From: an uncultured Algoriphagus sp.
GTDB taxonomy: Bacteria; Bacteroidota; Bacteroidia; Cytophagales; Cyclobacteriaceae
Length of the DNA: 64,000 bases
Direction: 5' to 3'
NCBI GenBank assembly: GCA_903952135.1
Contig: CAJBER010000051.1
Span: forward strand, 1-64,000
Each line of letters begins with the position of its first letter. Within the stretch, counting starts at the first letter, position 1. Of the stretch, positions 57,203 through 64,000 are shown piece after piece. Under the pieces are notes generated by a model. It worked only from the letters and a program-made list of their open reading frames with translations. It made no database searches and had not been told where the DNA came from. The position numbers and the translations under genes were made by a program.

Positions 57203-57231
57203 AAAGCCACCTTCGGGTGGCTTTTTTTATG
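57203..57231 (+). terminator. Rho-independent terminator with TTCG tetraloop
   Basis: AAAGCCACC-TTCG-GGTGGCTTT-TTTT after the TonB receptor. Confidence 0.9.
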
Positions 57232-57284
57232 TCTAATCCGATGGAAGGAATGACTTTCCCCTTAAATTCGGTAATTTCCCAGCT

Positions 57285-57863
57285 ATGAAAAATACCAGCC
57301 TATTCCTTTTTGTTGCGATCCTATTTTTAGGGTGCCTTCCTCAAGTTTTTGCTCAAGATAAAGCTCCTTCCCAGCAGTTTTGGGAGACATTGTCTAGCCA
57401 TTGCGGAAAAAGCTATGCCGGCAAATTGGTATCCCCCGAGTCTGATCCCCGTTTTGCTGGTAAGTTGGTCATGCATGTGCGCAGTTGTGAGGATGGGCGC
57501 CTTCGGATTCCCTTTTTTGTGGGGGAGGATCTTTCCCGCACTTGGGTGCTGACGATGGATGAGCAGCAGTTGATCCAACTCAAGCACGACCACCGGCATG
57601 CCGATGGGTCTGAGGATGCGGTGACGCAGTATGGGGGTAAGGCTACGAATACGGGTTCCGCCAGCACGCAATTTTTCCCAGCAGACGCTTTTACTGCGGG
57701 CTTGCTTCCTGCTGCTGTAGGGAATGTCTGGTGGATTAGTATGGATGAAACCTCCTTTACCTACAACCTGAGAAGGCTTGGATCGGCTACGCTATTCTCG
57801 GTTCGATTTGACCTGACCAAGCCTATCGATACTCCCCCTGCTCCCTGGGGCTGGGTAGATTGA
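57285..57863 (+). CDS. secreted hypothetical protein
   Basis: MKNTSLFLFVAILFLGCLPQVFAQ signal peptide; 192 aa; no family recognised. Confidence 0.7.
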   Translation: MKNTSLFLFVAILFLGCLPQVFAQDKAPSQQFWETLSSHCGKSYAGKLVSPESDPRFAGKLVMHVRSCEDGRLRIPFFVGEDLSRTWVLTMDEQQLIQLKHDHRHADGSEDAVTQYGGKATNTGSASTQFFPADAFTAGLLPAAVGNVWWISMDETSFTYNLRRLGSATLFSVRFDLTKPIDTPPAPWGWVD

Positions 57864-57916
57864 TCCACTCGCTCTAGGCAGTCAAAAAAATAATTCACTC
57901 AAAGCCGCAAATAAGG

Positions 57917-58198
57917 GAAGGCGCAAAGAACTTAAGTAAGCTCTTTGCGCCTTCTCTTCTTTGCGAGAAATAAAAATACTCACGCGAAGCCTTCCTGCCT
58001 GCGGTAGGCAGGCCTTGACGAAAACAAAAAGAAGTTATCGCGCAAAGGCGCCAAGACCTACCTGCGGAAGGCAGGCGCAAAGGGTTATTTCTTCGTGGCT
58101 TCCTTTCTTTGCGAGAGAAAAGGATAATTTCTCGCTAAGACACAAAGCCGCCAAGGATAGTATTTCTTTGAGCCTTCGCGGTTTGCGCGCAAATTTTT
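57917..58198. repeat. intergenic palindromic repeat cluster (CTTTGCG / CCTGCCT-GCGGT-AGGCAGG types)
   Basis: GAAGGCGCAAAGA...TCTTTGCGCCTTC (57917-57929/57942-57954); CCTGCCT-GCGGT-AGGCAGG (57994-58012); CCTACCT-GCGGA-AGGCAGG (58057-58075); several TTTGCG/CGCAAA copies. Confidence 0.75.
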
Positions 58199-59293
58199 CT
58201 AACAGTATTGCTCGAGGAGCACATCCACGATGCGCTCGGCGGTCTTGCCATCCCAAAGCGGGATCCCCTGGTACTGTTTCCACTCTCCTCGGAGGATTTG
58301 ATCCAAGTAAGGCTTTAGGTTTTTGGGATCCGTGCCCACCAGCACATTCGTACCGAGGTGGATGGTCTCTGCGCGCTCCGTACTATCCCGTAGCGTAAGA
58401 CAAGGCACATTCATCACGGAGGCTTCTTCTGTCACTCCGCCTGAATCTGTAATGATTCCCTTGGCGTGCTGCACGAGATAGTTAAATTCCAAGTAGCCCA
58501 GTGGGCTGATCAAGTGGAGGTTTGGCGCTGCGATTCCCAAGCGCTCCAAGTTTTTGGCGGTTCGGGGGTGCACCGGGAAAATCAAAGGCAGCCCCGCGGT
58601 TCCATTCAAAATGGCCTCCATCAACTCCCGTAAGGAGTCTTCATTGTCCACATTGGCAGGTCGATGCAGGGTTACTACAAAGTATTCCTTGGGAACCAAT
58701 TCGTCAAAAGGGCTTTCTTGAGGCTTGGTGAAGCGAGGTTGCTGCGCGAGCAGCGTATCGATCATCGTATTGCCCACAAAGTGAATTTTTTCTTCCGGCA
58801 CGCCTGCAGCTCGCAAGTTGGTGTTGGCGATTTCGGAGGTGGTAAAAAAGTGATCCGTGATCGAGTCCGTCACCATGCGGTTGATTTCTTCGGGCATGCT
58901 CAGGTCACCGGAGCGGATGCCCGCTTCCACGTGTGCGACCTCGATTTGTAATTTTTTGGCCGCGATGGAGCAGGCAAGGGTGCTGGTCACATCTCCCACA
59001 ACCAATACCAAGTGTGGGCGATGGGCCATCAATTCCTGTTCAAAGGCCACTAGGATCGCAGCAGTTTGCTCGGCCTGTGTGCCTCCTCCTCCTCCCAAGT
59101 TGGCATCGGGCGCTGGGATATTCAACTGCTCAAAAAAGGCTCCAGACATGTTTTTGTCGTAATGCTGTCCCGTGTGCACGAGGCGAAATTCCACAGCAAC
59201 TCCTTCGCGCTGCTTCTTTTGCAAAGCATGAATCAGAGGAGCGATTTTCATGAAATTGGGCCGGGCACCGGCCACTAGCGTAAAAAGAGGCAT
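58199..59293 (-). CDS. wecB: UDP-N-acetylglucosamine 2-epimerase (non-hydrolysing)
   Basis: VAGARPNFMKIAPLIHAL; VVGDVTSTLACSIAAKKLQIEVAHVEAGIRSGDLSMPEEINRM; ITDSGGVTEEASVMNVPCLTLRDSTERAET. Confidence 0.95.
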   Translation of the reverse strand: MPLFTLVAGARPNFMKIAPLIHALQKKQREGVAVEFRLVHTGQHYDKNMSGAFFEQLNIPAPDANLGGGGGTQAEQTAAILVAFEQELMAHRPHLVLVVGDVTSTLACSIAAKKLQIEVAHVEAGIRSGDLSMPEEINRMVTDSITDHFFTTSEIANTNLRAAGVPEEKIHFVGNTMIDTLLAQQPRFTKPQESPFDELVPKEYFVVTLHRPANVDNEDSLRELMEAILNGTAGLPLIFPVHPRTAKNLERLGIAAPNLHLISPLGYLEFNYLVQHAKGIITDSGGVTEEASVMNVPCLTLRDSTERAETIHLGTNVLVGTDPKNLKPYLDQILRGEWKQYQGIPLWDGKTAERIVDVLLEQYC

Positions 59294-59499
59294 AGCGGAA
59301 TGGGTTGGAACAGTAAAAGTAACCGATAATCCCTTATTTTTTGAAAAAGCCAGGTGGAGACTGGTTTGATATATGAACAGCGGCCTACTTCTAGTTTGGA
59401 AAGGAGCAATTGAAACGGGAGAATGTCCTTCGTAAATTGGAAGAAATGCTTCGTTTTTTGTTTCTTTGTTTGATCAAATTTTTAATCAACCCCTACCCC

Positions 59500-60156
59500 A
59501 TGGGAAAGTTGCTGCGTAGCCTTCATCTTTTTGCTTTATTGCTGTTTCTCGGATTGACCTCCTGTGTAGAATCTGTTGAAAACCAAGTTCAAATCTACAA
59601 CAACAACTTTTCAAAATTGGATCTGGCCAACTTTGAAAATGGGCGTCTATTAATCTGGAGAAACGATACCATTGCAGGATGGTACCACAATGAGGAAGTA
59701 GCCGTTACGCTTTACGACTTGCCTGCGCACAACTATTTAAAGTTGACTGCAGAGATTTTTATTCACGACAGCTGGGACGGCAACTGGGACGATGGTTATT
59801 CTGGACCAGATTACTGGTTTATGGGAATCGATAGCACGGATGTCGTTCGCACTACCTTTTCGAACAGCCCTTGTGAATCTTCTTATTGCTTGTACCAGTC
59901 TTACCCTAATGAATTTTTCCGGCAGAATACCCCCAAAACTGGGGCGATAGAAACCAACCTGCCAAGCTTGTGCCTTGGAGGACAAACCACCACCAGCCGC
60001 TACCGAGTAGAGAAGCTCATTGAACATTCAAAGGTAGACTCCGTACGGTTTTTTATGCGGGATGAATTGAAGCAAACCAATAGCTATTCGCCCAAGTGTG
60101 ATGAGTCCTGGTCGATTGGGAAAATTTCCATTTTAGCCATTCAAACTAACTCCTGA
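59500..60156 (+). CDS. hypothetical lipoprotein
   Basis: MGKLLRSLHLFALLLFLGLTSCVESVENQ lipobox; D/W/Y-rich body (DSWDGNWDDGYSGPDYWFMG). ORF track start 59410 likely over-extended. Confidence 0.72.
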   Translation: MGKLLRSLHLFALLLFLGLTSCVESVENQVQIYNNNFSKLDLANFENGRLLIWRNDTIAGWYHNEEVAVTLYDLPAHNYLKLTAEIFIHDSWDGNWDDGYSGPDYWFMGIDSTDVVRTTFSNSPCESSYCLYQSYPNEFFRQNTPKTGAIETNLPSLCLGGQTTTSRYRVEKLIEHSKVDSVRFFMRDELKQTNSYSPKCDESWSIGKISILAIQTNS

Positions 60157-61847
60157 TGCAACTACGACTACTACTAGCGGCGATTGGACTGTTTGGGATG
60201 CTATCATTCAGTCAGAGCACAAAGGCTCAAAGTATTGCTGTGGGCGCCCCTTCTTTGGAAGACTACCTGCGAAGATTGCAGTTGACCGGCAAGGTGGATT
60301 CGGCATCCTCATTTATGATTCGCCCGTTGATTCCTACGGCCGCTTTTGGTCTTGCTCATGGCTTTGACTTGGATGGAGGCTTGGTTAATCTGGACTCTTC
60401 CAGCTACCACCAACGTATCGGGAAGCGAGGCAAATTTTTGCTCCTTCCCGCACTTTACAAAAGTCAATTTACGTCCAACTACCCCTTTGCTACCAACGAT
60501 GGCGCCATGATTCCAAATCGTGGGTTGCAACAGGTATTTAGCTTGGGAGCTTTTGTAGAATGGTGGAAATTCAGTTTGCAGGTGCAGCCCGAACTGGTAA
60601 TGGCCCAAAACAAGGAGTTTATCGGTTTTCCCATTGAGCAGCAGTCCACCATCCTTTTCTATTACGAATACCTCAACCGAATTGACCTGCCTGAGCGCTT
60701 TGGGGATCGCGCATATCAAAAATTAGTTCCAGGACAATCCAGTTTCCGTCTGAACTTGGATGCGATTTCCTTGGGAATATCCACTGAAAATCTTTGGTGG
60801 GGACCTGGAAGACGAAATTCCTTGCTGATGGGAAATTCTGCCCCAGGCTTCCTGCACTACACGATGAATACGCGTCGACCAATTAAGTCTGCTATTGGTT
60901 CATTTGAAGGGCAAGTCATGACTGGAAGGCTGGAAGCATCCAATTTTCTACCTCCACATTCTGATTATAACTTTCAGCAGATGGATGTTTACTATCCAAA
61001 AAAGGAGGATGGTCAGCGTCAGCTTTCAGGGGTAATTTTCACCTACCAACCCAAGTGGGTACCTGGTTTATTTTTTGGCTATGGCTCCACCAATAATGTG
61101 TACCGCTCCGAAGTATCCGATTTAGAGGATGTGCTTCCGGTATTTAATGGAAGAAAAAAGAACCAACAGGTACTGGATACCATCCAATCCAAGCGGCAGC
61201 AGTTTAGTGCAGGCTTTTTCCGATGGATAGATCCCAAGGGGCGTTTTGAGTTTTATGGGGAATTCGGTACCCGTGACAACGACCGCCCTTTCATCGACTT
61301 CATCACTACCCCCGAATCAGGTAGGGCCTTTACCTTTGGATTTTCCCACTTGATGGACTTGAAAAAGGAAAATCGATTTTTGGAGCTGAGCTCCGAGATG
61401 ACCTTTTCTGGGCAGACGATCCGAGAAGATATCCGACAACTCCGAACCTGGTACATCCATGACCATGTGCGTCATGGCTACACCCATCGAGGGCAGATGC
61501 TTGGATTAGGGAATGGGCCTGCCAGCAACCAAATTTTTGCAGGCGTAGCCTGGATTGAGGGGATGAAAAAAATTGGGATAGAGCTGGAGCGTATCGAGTA
61601 CAACAATGATTTTTACTACTACCGTTACGAGGAAGTGAAGGATTTCCAAAACAAATACGTGGACCTGGTCTTCTCGCTTGCCCCGGAATGGAAATTTGGG
61701 AATGTGCTCCTTGCTGGCAAATTTCAATACGTGAATACCTTGAACTACAAATGGTACCTGGAAAACAAACCGGAAAAATGGTTTATTCCAGGCTATGACC
61801 GTACTAATTTTGTAGGGCAACTCTCAGTTACCTACCTATTTCGCTAA
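60156..61847 (+). CDS. capsule assembly Wzi family outer membrane protein
   Basis: LNLDAISLGISTENLWWGPGRRNSLLMGNSAPGFLHYTMNTRRPIKSAIGSFEGQVMTGRLE; overlaps previous stop (TGATG). Confidence 0.87.
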   Translation: MQLRLLLAAIGLFGMLSFSQSTKAQSIAVGAPSLEDYLRRLQLTGKVDSASSFMIRPLIPTAAFGLAHGFDLDGGLVNLDSSSYHQRIGKRGKFLLLPALYKSQFTSNYPFATNDGAMIPNRGLQQVFSLGAFVEWWKFSLQVQPELVMAQNKEFIGFPIEQQSTILFYYEYLNRIDLPERFGDRAYQKLVPGQSSFRLNLDAISLGISTENLWWGPGRRNSLLMGNSAPGFLHYTMNTRRPIKSAIGSFEGQVMTGRLEASNFLPPHSDYNFQQMDVYYPKKEDGQRQLSGVIFTYQPKWVPGLFFGYGSTNNVYRSEVSDLEDVLPVFNGRKKNQQVLDTIQSKRQQFSAGFFRWIDPKGRFEFYGEFGTRDNDRPFIDFITTPESGRAFTFGFSHLMDLKKENRFLELSSEMTFSGQTIREDIRQLRTWYIHDHVRHGYTHRGQMLGLGNGPASNQIFAGVAWIEGMKKIGIELERIEYNNDFYYYRYEEVKDFQNKYVDLVFSLAPEWKFGNVLLAGKFQYVNTLNYKWYLENKPEKWFIPGYDRTNFVGQLSVTYLFR

Positions 61848-61865
61848 TTCTAATTCGCTCTACCT

Positions 61866-62381
61866 ATGATTGCTACAACTAATATGGTCATCGCAGTTTC
61901 CTATACCCTGATGGTAGACGACGGGGAGACAGGGTTCCGTTGGTACGAAACGGTGACGGATGCCGATCCTTTTTACTTCCTTTTTGGGCACCACAACCTA
62001 CTTCCTGCTTTGGAAAAGGTCTTGGAGGGCAAATCGGTAGGGGATTCTTTTTCGGTACTTATTGGCTTTGAAGAGGGCTATGGCGATTACGATGATTCAA
62101 AAAGGGTCATCATCCCCAAAGCCAATTTTAAAGAAGATGGCAAAAAAAATAGAGACCTACTTCGCGTCGGAAACGTCATCCCCATGCAGGATGACAAGGG
62201 CAACCATCTCCGAGGAGAGGTGCTCAAGGTAGATTACATGGGCGTGCACTTAGATTTCAACTCCCCTTTGGCAGGCCTAGATCTTCAGTTTGAAGGAAAA
62301 ATCGTGAGCATCCGCGAAGCAGTCCCTGTGGAAATTGAGCATGGACATGTGCATGGTCCGGATGGACACCACCACCATTAA
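61866..62381 (+). CDS. SlyD-like FKBP-type peptidyl-prolyl isomerase
   Basis: VIAVSYTLMVDDGETG...PFYFLFGHHNLLPALEKVLEGKSVGDSFSVLIGFEEGYGDYD; His-rich tail HGHVHGPDGHHHH. Confidence 0.88.
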   Translation: MIATTNMVIAVSYTLMVDDGETGFRWYETVTDADPFYFLFGHHNLLPALEKVLEGKSVGDSFSVLIGFEEGYGDYDDSKRVIIPKANFKEDGKKNRDLLRVGNVIPMQDDKGNHLRGEVLKVDYMGVHLDFNSPLAGLDLQFEGKIVSIREAVPVEIEHGHVHGPDGHHHH

Positions 62382-62408
62382 ATCTGCTTCTCCAATTTTT
62401 TTGAAAGA

Positions 62409-63221
62409 CTACTTTCGGATATCTACGCCGTAAGTATGGTAGGCAAGATCTATGCTTAGGTCTTTCAATCCTTCGATCCGTTCGGAAGGATAAAGCACCA
62501 AGGCTTTAGAAAGCAAGTCGATGGCTTGGCGGTATTCTTGCTGGTTGAAATGCACAATGGCCTCGTTGTAATGCTGCAAGCCTGCCAATTCGGACAAATT
62601 CACTTTTCGGAAGATGGTGTTATCGGAGGTATCTACTTTGGTGCCAGCAAGTCCTTCGTTGATGTTTCGTGCCACAGGCTTTCCCTCGTTGAGGTAAGCG
62701 CCCAGGTAGTCACTAACAGCCGAAGACGTAGTGATCATCCCACCCACAGGGAGGGTGCTTTCAAGAATAATCGTTTTCCCATCTAGGTATACCTGAATAA
62801 ACACATGGTAATCGGTTTCCACCACTTCGTAGGAATACCCATAGCGATCCAATAGGAGGCCGAGCGCTGCAGAGCCACTCACGCAGTCATAAGAACCGGT
62901 TTCTAATAGGTCAGCGAAGGAGGAATGTTGGGTGTAGTCTTTCAATAAGCGCTGGTGTGTTTTTTGAAAAATTACGCGGAGCAGGGAAAGTGAATCCAGT
63001 TTTTTGGAAGCTTTGGCATCCAATTCCAGTTGAAGGGCTTCCCAATTTGTGGGAGCAGGGGTCTTTTCAGTTTCATCTAAAAAGAGAAAAAATGACGCCG
63101 GTTGAACCGGTTGAATTTGTTCAGAAATGCCAGAAATAGCAGTCTGAGAGGCGTTTTCTTGGCTAAAGCCAAGGGATGCGACTCCTAGAGAGAAGAGCAA
63201 GAAAGGGAGTATTTTTTTCAT
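62409..63221 (-). CDS. secreted protein with transglutaminase-like and TPR-like regions
   Basis: Signal peptide; GSYDCVSGSAALGLLLDRYGYSYEVVETDYHVFIQVYLDGKTIILEST (Cys...His...), then YNEAIVHFNQQEYRQAIDLLSKALVLYP. Confidence 0.7.
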   Translation of the reverse strand: MKKILPFLLFSLGVASLGFSQENASQTAISGISEQIQPVQPASFFLFLDETEKTPAPTNWEALQLELDAKASKKLDSLSLLRVIFQKTHQRLLKDYTQHSSFADLLETGSYDCVSGSAALGLLLDRYGYSYEVVETDYHVFIQVYLDGKTIILESTLPVGGMITTSSAVSDYLGAYLNEGKPVARNINEGLAGTKVDTSDNTIFRKVNLSELAGLQHYNEAIVHFNQQEYRQAIDLLSKALVLYPSERIEGLKDLSIDLAYHTYGVDIRK

Positions 63222-63233
63222 AGTCCATCAAGC

Positions 63234-63307
63234 CAATGTTAACTGAATGGATGAAAGTTAACAATTTGTTAACATTGAACAATAAAAAGACTAAAAAATT
63301 AACATTG
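63234..63307. promoter_or_regulatory. cluster of TTAACATTG/GTTAACA elements upstream of the 62409-63221 gene
   Basis: CAATGTTAA (63234-63242, + strand) and TTAACATTG at 63269-63277 and 63299-63307; GTTAACA-ATTT-GTTAACA at 63257-63274. Confidence 0.5.
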
Positions 63308-63321
63308 GGGTAATTTCAGTT

Positions 63322-63795
63322 TTACTCGTGGTGGTAGGGCTCGTTGCGCAGGATGGTCATAGCCCGGTAGACCTGCTCGATGAGAAAGGGGCGAATCATC
63401 TGATGCGAAAGGGTCATTTTGGAAAGGGAGATCTTTCCATGGGCACGTGCATACACTGCCTCGGAAAAGCCATAGGGCCCTCCCACGACGAAGACCAGTT
63501 GCTTCAGACCGCTATTCATCTTCTTCTGTAAAAAATCTGCAAATTCCAGAGAAGAATAGGACTTGCCTCGCTCGTCCAATAAAATCAATTCATCGGAGGA
63601 AAGCAGTTTCTTGAGGATGAGTTCGCCTTCCTTTTCTTTTTGAAGCGCTTCGGAGAGGGACTTGCTTTGCTTCAGGTCTGGGATGACCTCCAATTCAAAG
63701 CGGATGTAGTGCCCAAGCCGCGCACTGTAGTCCTGGATCAATTCTTGGATGGCTTTACTATCTGTTTTGCCTAAGACGATGAGTTTGATTTGCAT
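63322..63795 (-). CDS. rlmH: 23S rRNA (pseudouridine(1915)-N(3))-methyltransferase RlmH
   Basis: LIVLGKTDSKAIQELIQDYSARLGHYIRFELEVIPDLK; LLDERGKSYSSLEFADFLQ; LVFVVGGPYGFSEAVY; SLSKMTLSHQMIRPFLIEQVYRAMTILRNEPYHHE. Confidence 0.97.
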   Translation of the reverse strand: MQIKLIVLGKTDSKAIQELIQDYSARLGHYIRFELEVIPDLKQSKSLSEALQKEKEGELILKKLLSSDELILLDERGKSYSSLEFADFLQKKMNSGLKQLVFVVGGPYGFSEAVYARAHGKISLSKMTLSHQMIRPFLIEQVYRAMTILRNEPYHHE

Positions 63796-63817
63796 GAGCA
63801 GGCTTGAAAAAAGGGTG

Positions 63818-63848
63818 AAAAAAAGGCCGGCTCAAATGGGCCAGCCTT
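63818..63848 (-). terminator. terminator-like hairpin (imperfect)
   Basis: A7 then AAGGCCGGC...GGCCAGCCTT; U-tract on minus strand, downstream of the partial CDS. Confidence 0.5.
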
Positions 63849-63854
63849 GGTGCT

Positions 63855-64000
63855 TTAGATCAACTCTTTTCTTTTTAGAATTGCTTCCAAGAATTTTTTA
63901 TCGTTATCGGAATTGAAAATTCGGAATGGGAGGTGGATAAACTGTGCCTTGGAAAGGTAAAGGACAAAGGCGTCCTTGGTGATTGCTACCCGCTTGATCA
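63855..64000 (-). CDS. C-terminal fragment of a YcxB-like protein (truncated at window end)
   Basis: Manual translation ...IKRVAITKDAFVLYLSKAQFIHLPFRIFNSDNDKKFLEAILKRKELI*. Confidence 0.5.
   Translation of the reverse strand, partial: IKRVAITKDAFVLYLSKAQFIHLPFRIFNSDNDKKFLEAILKRKELI

Noticed and set aside
57961-58398. 145-aa ORF spanning the repeat cluster
   Set aside because: Composed of repeat DNA and antisense of wecB; not a gene.
1-64000. CRISPR arrays, prophage, transposons, toxin-antitoxin, restriction or other defence systems
   Set aside because: Looked for repeat-spacer periodicity, transposase/integrase motifs and defence families in all listed ORFs; none seen. The SNF2 helicase is flanked by housekeeping genes without methylase/nuclease partners, so a DISARM-like reading was dropped.

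Overview
64 kb of bacterial chromosome that looks like a Bacteroidota genome of the Cytophagales/Algoriphagus type: GldJ, SusC-style TonB receptor, TAnnTTTG-like -7 boxes, many recognisable Bacteroidota families. Coding density is high. I see no CRISPR array, transposase, phage module, recognisable defence locus, rRNA or tRNA. Most genes are housekeeping: mfd, recJ, lptB, uvrA, ileS, lspA, tpiA, prmA, recX, uppP, phoH, rlmH, wecB. Regions that merit a second look: (i) a carotenoid cluster at the left edge ending in a MerR/B12-binding regulator with the W-x9-EH and ExH motifs of CarH/LitR photoreceptors, next to tspO; (ii) a stand-alone bacterial nitric oxide synthase oxygenase just upstream of uvrA, with a C-terminal KCPF tail; (iii) an OxyR-type LysR regulator with an exact ATAGntnnnanCTAT site just before its start codon; (iv) five consecutive small hairpins between mfd and gldJ; (v) repeated GTTAACA/TTAACATTG and GTTAATT elements in two promoter regions; (vi) an annotation-size-limited 58-aa CxxC protein; (vii) a beta-helix lipoprotein/TonB receptor pair. 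I did not find a clearly new multi-gene system; the photoregulatory cluster and the NOS locus are the best candidates for follow-up. All family calls are from reading translated sequence, without database searches.
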